Origin: JADKAV01 sp037046735
GTDB taxonomy: Bacteria; Actinomycetota; Actinomycetes; S36-B12; UBA10799
Direction: 5' to 3'
Assembly (NCBI GenBank): GCA_037046735.1
Contig: JBAOHC010000004.1
Location: 186,001-250,000 of the forward strand
Length of the DNA: 64,000 nucleotides
The position numbers were made by a program, and so were the translations under genes. The notes under the pieces were generated by a model. The model was not told where the DNA came from, made no database searches, and was given only the letters and a program-made list of their open reading frames with translations. This document shows positions 27,035 to 36,068 of this stretch, one piece after another (the first letter of the stretch is position 1; the number at the start of each line of letters is the position of its first letter).

Positions 27035-28186
27035 GTGATTGGCATTCGTGGGGGATACCAGACCGATTTCGCGCGCAACTGGACCCGGGAAGGACTCGAC
27101 ACCGCCGACATCGTGGCCGAAACGCTCGCGGGCACGTTCGAGGCGGCCGCCGTTGGACCTGAAGAGATCGACGTCATCCATGTCGGGAACGCCTTCGGCC
27201 AGTTGTTCACCGGACAAGGTCAGCTGGGTGCGATGCCAGCCACGGTGGAGCCGCGACTGGCCGGCAAACCGGCCTCACGGCACGAGGCGGCGTGCGCTTC
27301 CGGTGGCATCGCGATACTCGCGGCCATGGCTGACCTGGAGGCGGGCAGGTATGAAACCGCGCTCGTGCTCGGGGTTGAACTCGAGCGCACGGTACCGGGG
27401 GACAATGCCGCCGACTTCATGGGAGCAGCCGCCTGGGTAGGGCGGGACGCGATGGACGCCAAGTACTGCTGGCCCTGGTCCTTCTCCCAACTGGCCGACG
27501 AGTATGACCACAGGTACGGCCTCGACGACCGGTACCTGCACGCGATCGGCGAGTTGAATCTGCGTAATGCCCGCAGCAACCCGCTGGCCCAGACCAGGGA
27601 CTGGACGTACCACCCGCAGAGCCCGCACGTAGAGGGCCGGCTCCACCGCAACGACTGCAGTCAGGTGACCGACGGAGCCGTTGGGCTGGTACTCACGCGG
27701 GGCCAGGCGCCGGCGGTGATCCGGGGGTGGGGACACCGCACCGTCGGTTTGGGCCTGGCGGCAAAACTCGCCGAGCGGGAGCCGCTGATCATGCCGCACG
27801 TGGCCGCCACCATCGCCGATGCCTTTGCGCGCGCGGACGTGCAACTGGATGACATCGATGCGATCGAGACGCACGACTGTTTCACACCCAGTGAGTACAT
27901 GGCCATCGACCACTTCGGGATCACGGGGCCTGGACGCAGCTGGGAGGCGATCGAGAACGGCGACCTCGAGATCGGCGGGCGGATTCCGATGAATCCCAGT
28001 GGCGGCCTGATCGGAGTGGGTCACCCGGTGGGCGCGACGGGTGTCCGCATGGTTCTGGATGCCTACCGGCAGGTGACCGGCACTGCCGGTGGCTATCAGG
28101 TGCCCGGCGCCTCGCAGGTCGCCACGCTGAACATCGGGGGCAGTACCGCCACCTCGGTCAGCTTCGTCGTTACCGGAGACGGGTAG
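27035..28186 (+). CDS. SCP2-type thiolase / acetyl-CoA acetyltransferase-like
   Basis: 383 residues from GTG 27035. The long upstream extension is antisense to the other thiolase and is rejected. Active Cys in HEAACASGGIAILAAM, then HDCFTPSEYMAIDHFGI and the His motif GGLIGVGHPVGATG. This matches the SCP-x/lipid-transfer thiolase branch used for fatty acids, steroid side chains or acetyl-CoA condensation. Its divergent neighbour suggests a common acyl-CoA pathway. Confidence 0.9.
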   Translation: MIGIRGGYQTDFARNWTREGLDTADIVAETLAGTFEAAAVGPEEIDVIHVGNAFGQLFTGQGQLGAMPATVEPRLAGKPASRHEAACASGGIAILAAMADLEAGRYETALVLGVELERTVPGDNAADFMGAAAWVGRDAMDAKYCWPWSFSQLADEYDHRYGLDDRYLHAIGELNLRNARSNPLAQTRDWTYHPQSPHVEGRLHRNDCSQVTDGAVGLVLTRGQAPAVIRGWGHRTVGLGLAAKLAEREPLIMPHVAATIADAFARADVQLDDIDAIETHDCFTPSEYMAIDHFGITGPGRSWEAIENGDLEIGGRIPMNPSGGLIGVGHPVGATGVRMVLDAYRQVTGTAGGYQVPGASQVATLNIGGSTATSVSFVVTGDG

Positions 28187-28190
28187 GCTA

Positions 28191-28204
28191 TGCAGAATTG
28201 CAGA
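28191..28204. promoter_or_regulatory. TGCAGA direct repeat, possible ArsR operator
   Basis: TGCAGA, two bases, TGCAGA, followed by an AT-rich ATATTTG. It lies about 30 bp before the arsR start in otherwise GC-rich DNA, in the position expected for an autoregulatory site. Confidence 0.35.
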
Positions 28205-28234
28205 TATTTGAAAGTGTGAAAGGCGGTCACGGCT

Positions 28235-28564
28235 GTGCCTGTCCCCCTTTATCGCGCGAAAGCGGAGTTCTTCCGAACCCTGGGCCACCCCGTGCGGATC
28301 CGCCTGTTGGAGCTGCTGGCGGAATCAGACAAGCCAGTCCACGAGTTGCGTGCGGCAATCGACACTGAGCAGTCGGCCATCTCGCAGCAGTTGGCGGTTC
28401 TGCGATTGTCCGGTTTGGTGACCCGTCGGACCGAGGGGGGCGAAGTCGTCTACTCGTTGGCTCTTCCCGCAGTCAAGGAACTCTTGGCCGCCGCCAGGGA
28501 GATCCTGCAGACCAAGGCCGCCGACCAGGGCGGCTTGGTTGATGACATCACCCCTGTGCCGTGA
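28235..28564 (+). CDS. ArsR-family winged-helix repressor
   Basis: 109 residues from GTG 28235. Winged helix: EFFRTLGHPVRIRLLELLAES, then AIDTEQSAISQQLAVLRLSGLV (recognition helix) and RRTEGGEVVYSL (wing). There is no CxC metal motif, so it is not a classical arsenic sensor. The stop overlaps the start of the SulP gene, so it almost certainly regulates that transporter, perhaps in response to sulfur or carbon state. Confidence 0.9.
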   Translation: MPVPLYRAKAEFFRTLGHPVRIRLLELLAESDKPVHELRAAIDTEQSAISQQLAVLRLSGLVTRRTEGGEVVYSLALPAVKELLAAAREILQTKAADQGGLVDDITPVP

Positions 28565-30294
28565 TAGGCGCTTGGGCGCAGGATCTGCGGCAAGGGGCTA
28601 TCTGGACGTGGCAGCGTACGAGATCGCTGCTGCCCCAACGAAGTGACTTCAGCGCCATGCGGATTGCACCCGCCCGTGATCTACAGTCCGGTTTGACTGT
28701 TGGAGTAGTCGCTTTGCCGCTGGCGCTCGCCTTTGGGATCACCTCCGGCCTCGGCGCGGCGGCGGGACTCGTGACAGCGATCGTGGCAGGGGTCGTGGCG
28801 GCCGTGTTCGGGGGAAGCAACGTTCAAGTCTCAGGGCCGACCGGGGCCATGACAGTGGTACTGGTGCCGATCGTCGCAGCCTATGGGGCCAACGGTGTCC
28901 TCGTCGTGGGCATCATGGCGGGACTGCTCCTTCTCGTGATGGCCTTCGCTGGTTTGGGGAGGTATATCCGCTTCGTGCCGCTGCCGGTGATCGAGGGATT
29001 CACTTTGGGGATCGCGGTCATCATCGCGTTACAGCAGGTCCCGGCTGCCTTGGGCCAAGAGGGCGGTGGCGAGCAGGTCGTACTCAGCGCCATCGATGAT
29101 CTCTGGGCGTGGTTGTCCGCTCCGCAGTGGCCCCCCTTGCTGTTGACCATGGGGACAGTCGTTGTGATCCTTGGGGCAGCGCGGCTTCGTGTGCGACCGG
29201 CTGTGCCAGTGGCTCTCATCGCAGTCGTAGCGGCAACGTTGCTCGTGCAGGTGGCTGACATCCCGGTGGCCGCGATCGGTACCCTTCCGCCGGCGATACC
29301 CGCCCCCCACCTGCCTGACTTCAGGTGGTCAGACCTGCGGGTGTTGGCCGCTCCGGCGCTCGCCGTGGCGGCGCTGGCCGCACTGGAGAGCCTGCTTTCA
29401 GCAACAGTGGCAGACGCGATGAGTGTGTCAGGACGTCACGACCCCGACCGAGAGCTCTTCGGACAGGGACTGGCCAACATCGCAAGCCCGCTGTTCGGTG
29501 GAATCCCGGCAACCGCTGCGATCGCCCGCACGGCCGTCAACGTGCGAACCGGTGCCGTGTCGCGCCTGGCTGCGCTGGTGCACGCGCTGGTGCTGGTGCT
29601 GGTGGTGGTGGCCCTGGGGACTGTCGTGGCCCTGATCCCGTTGGCCGTCCTGGCTGGCGTCCTGATAGCGACGGCCGCCCGGATGGTGGAAGTATCGAGT
29701 CTGCGAGTCCTGCTGCGCGCAAGCCGAAGCGATGCCATCGTGCTGATCGTGACGTTTGTGGCAACCGTTGCGCTTGATCTGGCCACGGCCGTCATCCTCG
29801 GGATCGTCGTCGCCGGCGCCACGGCACTGCGTCAGGTCGCTCGATCCACCTCCCTCACGGAAATGCCGCTGAGCGACGCAGCGGATTCCCACACCGCAAG
29901 CGAGCGGGCGCTACTTGACGAGCACATCGTCGCCTATCGCCTGGATGGTCCGCTGTTCTTCGGGGGCGCCCACAGTGCCCTGATGGAGTTGGCCGAAATC
30001 ACAGACACTCGCGTGGTGATCCTGCGCATGTCGCACATGAGCACGTTGGATGCCACGGGGGCGGCGGTGCTCAGTGACACGATTCGCGGCCTCGAGGCCA
30101 GGGGAACGACGGTTCTGGTGTCAGGATTGCCGCAGCGATTCCTGCCACAGCTGGAGGCCACAGGCATCATTGACGATCTCCGAACCAACAACCACCTCTT
30201 CGATTCGACCCCCGCCGCCATCGCCCACGCGCGTCGACACGTTCGCCGCGACAACCACCACCATGGTCAGCGGGCGGTTGGGGACCTACCCTGA
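28561..30294 (+). CDS. SulP-family anion transporter with STAS domain
   Basis: 577 residues from GTG 28561. SulP core of about ten to twelve membrane segments from residue 40 to 425: DLQSGLTVGVVALPLALAFG, GGSNVQVSGPTGAMTVVL, ELFGQGLANIASPLFGGIPATAAIARTAVN. The C-terminal STAS domain (about 445-555) contains VVILRMSHMSTLDATGAAVL. Family members move sulfate, bicarbonate or dicarboxylates. Translationally coupled to arsR. The substrate is not determinable from sequence alone. Confidence 0.92.
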   Translation: MIGAWAQDLRQGAIWTWQRTRSLLPQRSDFSAMRIAPARDLQSGLTVGVVALPLALAFGITSGLGAAAGLVTAIVAGVVAAVFGGSNVQVSGPTGAMTVVLVPIVAAYGANGVLVVGIMAGLLLLVMAFAGLGRYIRFVPLPVIEGFTLGIAVIIALQQVPAALGQEGGGEQVVLSAIDDLWAWLSAPQWPPLLLTMGTVVVILGAARLRVRPAVPVALIAVVAATLLVQVADIPVAAIGTLPPAIPAPHLPDFRWSDLRVLAAPALAVAALAALESLLSATVADAMSVSGRHDPDRELFGQGLANIASPLFGGIPATAAIARTAVNVRTGAVSRLAALVHALVLVLVVVALGTVVALIPLAVLAGVLIATAARMVEVSSLRVLLRASRSDAIVLIVTFVATVALDLATAVILGIVVAGATALRQVARSTSLTEMPLSDAADSHTASERALLDEHIVAYRLDGPLFFGGAHSALMELAEITDTRVVILRMSHMSTLDATGAAVLSDTIRGLEARGTTVLVSGLPQRFLPQLEATGIIDDLRTNNHLFDSTPAAIAHARRHVRRDNHHHGQRAVGDLP

Positions 30295-30299
30295 GCCAC

Positions 30300-31755
30300 A
30301 TGGACATCGAGATCGTCGGCCGCCTGCTCAGCACTCTTCCCGAGGACGACGACCACCCGTATCGCACTGGTCCGTGGCACCCGCAGAACACCGAGTGGCG
30401 GGCGACGGACATGGTGGTCGAGGGTGACATCCCCGAGGACCTCGACGGGGTGTACCTGCGGAACACTGAGAACCCGCTGCATCCGGCGATGAAGCGTTAC
30501 CACCCGTTTGACGGGGACGGCATGTTGCATGCGATCGGCTTCCGCGACGGGCAAGCGTTTTACAGCAACAAGTTCGTCCGCACCGACGCCATGCTGGCTG
30601 AGCAGCAGGCCGGCGGGCCGTTGTGGGCCGGTTTGGCCGAGCGCCCCGGACGTCGGGGCTGGGGTGCCCGGCACCAGCTCAAGGACGCCTCCAGCACCGA
30701 CGTTGTGGTGCACAACGGCTTCGCGCTGTCGACCCATTTCGAGTGTGGCGAGGGCTACCGGATGGACCCGGTGACACTGGACCCGCACGGCAAGGCCCCG
30801 TGGGTGCCCGAGCGGGGCACCAGCGCTCACCCGAAACTGGACGAGCACACCGGCGAGCTGATGTTCTTCAACTACTCCGTGGAGGAGCCTTTCCTGAACT
30901 ACGGGGTGGTCGACGAGACCGACACACTCGTGCACTACGTGCCGGTGGAACTGCCCGGGCCGCGGATCCCGCACGACATGGCCTTCACCGAGAACTACGC
31001 CATCCTCAACGACTGCCCGTTGTTCTGGGAGCCCGATCTCATCCCGCGGGGTGTGTACGCGCCGACCTTCCGCCGGGACTTGCCCACGCGGCTTGGCGTC
31101 ATCGGTCGCCGAGGCGACACCGTGCAGTGGTTCGAGGCCGACCCGACCTACGTGCTGCATTGGGTGAACGCCTACGAGGACGGCGACGAGATCGTGCTCG
31201 ACGGCTTCTTCCAGGATGACCCCATGCCTGCGGTGGGCCCCGATGCCACGTACTACGAGCGGATCTCGCGGTTCCTGTCGCTGGATGGGATGCAGACCCA
31301 CCTGCACCGTTGGCGGCTCAATCTGGTCACGGGTGCGGTGAAGGAGGAACGACTGTCGGACACCATCACCGAGTTCGGCATGATCAACGGTCTGCATGGT
31401 GGGCGCCGACACCGCTACACCTACGCCGCAACCGGCGTCCCCGGGCAGTTCCAATTCAACGGCCTGGTCAAGCACGATGTGGACGCCGGCACGGAGCAGG
31501 CCTACATGCTGCCCGACGGGGTGTACTGCTCGGAGACGGCGATGGCACCCAGGGTCGGTTCGACGGGCGAGGACGACGGTTACCTGGTGACTTTCACCAT
31601 CGACATGCCCCAGAACCGGTCCCAGGCACCTGGTCTTCGACGCCGCAAATGTCGCGGACGGACCCGTTGCCCGGGTCACGCTGCCCGAGCGGATCAGCAG
31701 CGGCACACATTCGACGTGGGCCCCGGGATCGGCCTTGGCTGGATGGCGCGGGTAA
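30300..31755 (+). CDS. Carotenoid oxygenase (RPE65-like), C-terminus frameshifted
   Basis: About 485 residues from ATG 30300. Iron-ligand His motifs are visible in SAHPKLDEHTGELMFFNYS, RIPHDMAFTENYAILND and VLHWVNAYEDGDEIVLDGF. After IDMPQN (about 31615) the frame turns to nonsense, but the next frame reads HLVFDAANVADGPVARVTLP to SSGTHSTWAPGSALAGWRG and stops at TAA 31753-31755. That segment holds the fourth His ligand (GTHSTW). So one base is missing or extra at 31611-31633. It would cleave carotenoids, stilbenes or related double bonds. The longer ORF past 31755 runs through a C/G homopolymer and is not real. Confidence 0.88.
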
Positions 31756-31758
31756 CCA

Positions 31759-31797
31759 CCCCCCCCCCCCGGGGGGGGGGGGCGGGGGGGGGGGGGG
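31759..31797. repeat. C12-G12-C-G14 homopolymer block
   Basis: Twelve C, twelve G, one C, then fourteen G directly after the carotenoid oxygenase stop. It could be a strong hairpin or terminator, but such runs are a common sequencing or assembly failure, so the true length is uncertain. Confidence 0.6.
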
Positions 31798-31928
31798 CAG
31801 CCCATCGCCGGAGCCTGCTTCAGGCGGCTGCACACTTCCAGTGTGCCACTCAGATGCAATCTCCCGCACCGGTCGACCTCCCTGCAACTAGGGACCGTAA
31901 GGAGTAAACAAGCCACGGGCGGCATTCG

Positions 31929-32138
31929 TCAGGCGAGCCGGTAGACCAGGCTGCGGGGTGCGGTGTTGGTCGCGTCGTAGCTCAGCCGCAGACCGCTGGC
32001 GTCGAACTGCTCGAACCACTCCTGCCAGCTGATCTGGACGCCGTCCGTGAACGAGAGGTCCTGGCCGTGTCGCCGCGGCACGACACCACGCGCTTTGGCC
32101 CACTCGCGGATCTCAGCATGGTCGACGGTCTCCTCCAT
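31929..32138 (-). CDS. Small hypothetical protein
   Basis: 69 residues. N-terminal EIREWAKARGVVPRRHG resembles a short DNA-binding or peripheral-subunit-like helix pair (cf. Lsr2 C-terminus), followed by a W/F-rich strand part. I do not recognise the family, and the DNA-binding idea is weak. It diverges from the M28 peptidase gene, with a gap of about 70 bp. Confidence 0.55.
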   Translation of the reverse strand: MEETVDHAEIREWAKARGVVPRRHGQDLSFTDGVQISWQEWFEQFDASGLRLSYDATNTAPRSLVYRLA

Positions 32139-32206
32139 GGTGGTCAGGTACCCGCTGTGGTCGGGATGAACCGGGAGGCCGCAATGCCGGGAGTAGCGTG
32201 GACATT

Positions 32207-33139
32207 ATGAAGCGTGTGATGTGCGTGGTTGGGGTCCTGCTGATCGGGGTCACCCCGGCGGTCGCGACCGAGCACCCGCGACCGATGGGTCAGTACGCGC
32301 TGGGAATCGTGGAGCAGTTGACCACCGAGCCCCGCGTGCAGGGCACTGCCGGGGAGCGAAGAGCCGGTGCCAAGATCCGATCGTGGTTCGACAACTACGG
32401 CCTCGACACCCGCGTGCAGAAGTTCGCGTTCACCCGCAAGGGGGTTCGGTACACCTCCCGCAACATCATCGCCACCCTGCCTGGCACGACATCGCGGCGA
32501 GTCATCATCGGGGCGCACTACGACAACCGCCCGGAGGGGGCAGGTGCCGACGACAACGCCAGCGGTGTGAGCGTGATGCTCGAGGTGGCCAAGCGGGTTG
32601 CGAAGCGAGGTCCGCTGCCCTTCACTGTGACTTTCGTGGCCTTCGGCGCTGAGGAGAATCCCGGCGGGTTGGTGGGGTCCAACAGGTTTGTGCAGCGGAT
32701 GAGCAAGGCCCAGATCCGCCGGACCCAGGTGATGATCAACTACGACTCGCTCATCGTGGGCGATCACCTCTATGTCCACGCTGGTGCCAATCGCCGGACT
32801 GGACCCCGCGACGCCATGCTTGGGGTGGCCGCGAGGCACATGCTTCCGCTGCAGATACAACCTGGCTGGAACCGGGCCTACCCGGCTGGGATCACGCCCA
32901 ACGGCTTCAGCGACTACACCGCGTTCAACAAGGTGGGCATCCCGATCGTCGCCTTTGAGGCGACCAATTGGGAGATCGGGGAATTTGACGGCTACACCCA
33001 GACCGAGGAGCACGGGTCCTACTGGCACACGCCTTCTGACACGCTGCCGACGATTCTCGATCACTACCCACAGCGACCTGGAGCCCACCTGTACGTCTTC
33101 ACGAAGGGGACGGTCGCGTACCTGGACTCGCTGCGGTGA
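32207..33139 (+). CDS. Secreted M28-family metallopeptidase
   Basis: 310 residues from ATG 32207 (GGGAG upstream; GTG three codons earlier possible). Short signal peptide MKRVMCVVGVLLIGVTPAVA. Zinc-site motifs of M28 aminopeptidases: IIGAHYDNRP (His/Asp), GADDNASG (bridging Asp), FGAEENPG (Glu), INYDS (Asp) and YWHTPSDT (His). It is exported and likely trims N-terminal residues from peptides outside the cell. Confidence 0.92.
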   Translation: MKRVMCVVGVLLIGVTPAVATEHPRPMGQYALGIVEQLTTEPRVQGTAGERRAGAKIRSWFDNYGLDTRVQKFAFTRKGVRYTSRNIIATLPGTTSRRVIIGAHYDNRPEGAGADDNASGVSVMLEVAKRVAKRGPLPFTVTFVAFGAEENPGGLVGSNRFVQRMSKAQIRRTQVMINYDSLIVGDHLYVHAGANRRTGPRDAMLGVAARHMLPLQIQPGWNRAYPAGITPNGFSDYTAFNKVGIPIVAFEATNWEIGEFDGYTQTEEHGSYWHTPSDTLPTILDHYPQRPGAHLYVFTKGTVAYLDSLR

Positions 33140-33575
33140 TGTCCGGTGGTCGGGTTCTGATTGGGCAGTAGCCGGCGTTTCGTGTCCGCATCTGGTTGGG
33201 AAACCGCCGTTTAGGATGATTCCCAACCAGCGACGCGCCGTGGACAGGACATTTCGGACAGTAGATGAGGCGTGTCTCTCCATATCTGGTTGATCTTGGT
33301 GGGGCGCCACCCAGAAGTGGTCGACGAGCGGGCCGAGAAGCCACCCACCGAGGGCAGTCGGGGCTTGCAGGGCCGAGTGCGAGGTTGTTGCGGGTGGAGT
33401 CGACAACAACGCCGCACTCGCCGCGCAGCTCGTCCACAGATTGAATCGACGTGACCATCTGAGCTGAGGATCGGCCCAGGATCAATGCTCGGCTTCCTGG
33501 TCACCGCCGATCGGCGGGACGGGTCGGTCCTATGGGCAGACCCGCGCGAAGTCTCGTAAGGCGCCAACACGTGGG
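33140..33575. other. Intergenic region without a supported gene
   Basis: It starts with a degraded copy of the dispersed repeat (ATTGGGCAGTAGCCGGCG at about 33160) and holds a perfect inverted repeat at 33192-33230. ORFs here lack protein-like composition. Confidence 0.5.
33192..33230. repeat. 11-bp inverted repeat
   Basis: CTGGTTGGGAA, 17 bases, TTCCCAACCAG: perfect arms. No T tract follows. It could be an operator, or a transcription stop for the M28 gene, which ends 50 bp upstream. Confidence 0.6.
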
Positions 33576-34356
33576 GTGCGGGTCCCTGTGGACTCCTCGT
33601 GGATGGATCAGGCGCGAGCGGTAAGCCACCTGATCCCTCGGTGCCGTTCTCCCACACAGACCGCCTTGCGCATCTACGGAGTCGACTGCGGTGATGAGAA
33701 TCCGCTACATGTGACGGTGCCCCAAGGGTCAAACCGCGGAACCAGGGTTGTTGTTGCCTGGCACCGCAGTGATGTGACGAGGCAGCGGCGCAGGGTGAAG
33801 GGCGTGATCGTGACGACCCCGTGGAAGACGTGGTGTGACCTCGGGGGTGTGCTGGAACTGCCGGCGCTGGTGGCGGTGACGGACCTGCTGCTGCGACAGT
33901 GGGCTGCTCACCCGCTCGGAGCTGATCGTCCTACAGTAGGCCTGCCGGGGAGCAGTCAACAGGTGCGCCGGGCTGCCGAATTGGGGAACGATCCCACGAC
34001 AGCAACTTGGTGCGGGAATCCGATGAATCCGCGTCCACATGATCAACAGGGGTCTCCCACCGGCTGATCTCAATCCCAATGTCTACGAAGACGGCGGGTG
34101 GGTCGCGGTCAGCGACTTCGTGTGGTGGAAGTACGTACTGCATCCTCGAGTACGACGGGGAACACCACCTCACCCACGACCAGAAGCATCAGGACGAGAT
34201 CACCACGTGGCGCGGCCCTGCGCCAAGCGGGCTGGGCGGTCATGGCAATTGACGCCAAGCACTACAAGCGGCTAAGTCTCACACTCGCCGAGATCGAGGA
34301 CCGATGTTGCGATCACCGGGGCGATGGACGCCGCCGAGCGGTCGTGCCGGCATGAT
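33576..34356 (+). pseudogene. Decayed DUF559/AbiEi-like gene (Vsr-type nuclease fold)
   Basis: Three frames supply successive parts. 33576-33990: DQARAVSHLIP, TALRIYGVDCGDENPLHVTVP, then KTWCDLGGVLELPALVAVTDLL. About 34044-34150: GLPPADLNPNVYEDGGW. About 34150-34215: LEYDGEHHLTHDQKH followed by WRG. Last frame: LRQAGWAVMAID. This is the layout of actinobacterial DUF559-domain proteins, with an AbiEi-like N-terminal part and a Vsr/MutH-like EYDG-HH core. At least two frameshifts separate the parts. It is likely a dead gene. Confidence 0.6.
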
Positions 34357-34367
34357 CGCAGTCACCG

Positions 34368-36014
34368 TCACTGCGGGGTGTCGGCAGCCTTCAAATCCTC
34401 CCCGAGTTTCGCCACGCGGGCCGTGAGATCAGCCCCCTGCGGCCCCATCTTCGGCCAGAAGTGCGCGCCGATCAGGACCTGAACGTCATAAGCCAAGTCC
34501 GTCGTGAGGTGGAAGTTCGGATCCTCGACTTCCGGGGGCAACGCGATGCCCTTTGCCTTCGCCGCCGCGATGATGCCCGGGAGCGCGGCTTTGCCGAGGT
34601 TGCTCAGCGTCTTGTCGCTGGTCTCCCAGTCCACGTGATATGCGGGTGCCGGCGCGGCCTTGGGAACATTCCAGGCGTCCGGGTCGGTGGGGGTCGTGCG
34701 GCTGAAGACGTAGTCGAAGGGTTTAGCCGTAGCATCGCGTTGGGTGAATGCCTCGCCGAGGCCCCAGCGCTCGCGCAGGGTGGCGATCATGGAGGTGTGC
34801 CGGTGCTCATCGTTGTAGACCGAACCCGGCTCCACCCACGGTGACACCACGATCGCCGGGACTCGGTAGCCAGAGCGGTCGAAGCGGAAGTCGAACTGTC
34901 CCGCTGGGGCAGCTGCATCCGGAGCGGGTACCGGACCGGGTGGTACGTGGTCGTAGGTACCGCCAGGCTCGTCCCATCCGATGAACAAGGTGGTGTTCCA
35001 GACGTTGGCACCATCAGGTGTGCGCATGTTGCGGTAGGCCGTGAACAGCCGCTGCAGGAACGCCTCGCCGGACAGGATGGACGATGGCGGATCGACCTGC
35101 AGTTCCAGGCCCTTGGCCAGTGCCGCACCGGCGGCCGGGTGGTAGTCCCCGTGGCCTAGCAGCAAGTTCGGTTCGATGAGGGCGAAGTCGGGCAGCGTGC
35201 CAGCCGCAGCATCTTCCTCGAATTCGCTGAAGGGGACGAAGTGGGTGGCGAACTTGTCGCGCAACCGCGGCCAGTGGATCACGCCGGTCAGTGGGATCTG
35301 GCCATCCAGCACGTAGACCTTCCAGGTCTTGCCGTGGGCTTCTAGCCGATCGAACAACGTCTCGGCGGTGTTGTCCTTGATCCAGTGACTGACAGGGGTG
35401 TTGGCCGTCCCGCCGGTGGGCAGCGGCGTGCAGGTGCCGGCGGTCCAGAATGAACGGTTCATGAACGTCTGCGACGGGACTTCGCAGAACCAGTGATCGA
35501 AGACGCCGAACTCCCGGGCCAGGCCGTTGAGGACGGGCACTTGCTCGGGGGTGTAGCACTGCATGATCTGTGCGTACTCGTCGTAGGTCGGTTGCCGGCC
35601 CATCTCCCAGGTGAAGAAGGAGATGTAGTCGGCGACGAAGCCATCCATCGTGGGCGTCGTGCCCGGCGCGGGGGCATTCCACGGCGCAGCCATGGTGTCC
35701 GCACCGGCGAACCGGTTGTGTTCGTCCAGCGTGCCGAACAGCTGGGTGTTGGTGTGGTAGTACTCCTCGCCAGAATCTGGGCAGGGCGCATCCATGTCCG
35801 TTCCGACGAAGACAGCGACCTTGCCGGAACCGTCCGGCGGTTGATGCTCGGCCCATTCGGGCACGGGGTTGCTCAGGCTCTTGCCCACCACACCGTCGAA
35901 GACCTTTCCGTCGCCAGGGCCGTACAGGTGGCCAAGCAGGTTGTCCAGGGAACGGTTCTCGAAGATCACGAGGACTACATGGTCGAGTGCCTGCGCAGGA
36001 TCAGGGGCGGTCAT
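34368..36014 (-). CDS. Phosphoesterase-family protein (phospholipase C-like)
   Basis: 548 residues from ATG 36014, with GAGGAG upstream. PF04185-like signatures: DHVVLVIFENRSLDNLLGHL (21-40 region), FDHWFCEVPSQTFMNRSFW, LFIGWDEPGGTYDHVPPG and RVPAIVVSPWV. No signal peptide or Tat motif is seen, unlike the secreted PLC toxins, so it may act inside the cell or be exported by other means. Likely substrates are phosphate esters such as phosphatidylcholine. Acid phosphatase activity is another option. Confidence 0.87.
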   Translation of the reverse strand: MTAPDPAQALDHVVLVIFENRSLDNLLGHLYGPGDGKVFDGVVGKSLSNPVPEWAEHQPPDGSGKVAVFVGTDMDAPCPDSGEEYYHTNTQLFGTLDEHNRFAGADTMAAPWNAPAPGTTPTMDGFVADYISFFTWEMGRQPTYDEYAQIMQCYTPEQVPVLNGLAREFGVFDHWFCEVPSQTFMNRSFWTAGTCTPLPTGGTANTPVSHWIKDNTAETLFDRLEAHGKTWKVYVLDGQIPLTGVIHWPRLRDKFATHFVPFSEFEEDAAAGTLPDFALIEPNLLLGHGDYHPAAGAALAKGLELQVDPPSSILSGEAFLQRLFTAYRNMRTPDGANVWNTTLFIGWDEPGGTYDHVPPGPVPAPDAAAPAGQFDFRFDRSGYRVPAIVVSPWVEPGSVYNDEHRHTSMIATLRERWGLGEAFTQRDATAKPFDYVFSRTTPTDPDAWNVPKAAPAPAYHVDWETSDKTLSNLGKAALPGIIAAAKAKGIALPPEVEDPNFHLTTDLAYDVQVLIGAHFWPKMGPQGADLTARVAKLGEDLKAADTPQ

Positions 36015-36068
36015 GGATGCTCCTCGGGGGTGATAGGCCCATCCAAGCAGTGGACACAAGCGTTTGCT

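Noticed and set aside
31756..31907. Tail of the carotenoid oxygenase open frame
   Set aside because: Frame is wrong after 31611-31633 and includes translated homopolymer (Pro/Gly runs).
30267..31925. 552-residue minus-strand ORF
   Set aside because: Exactly antisense to the carotenoid oxygenase and passes through the C/G homopolymer; no family motifs.
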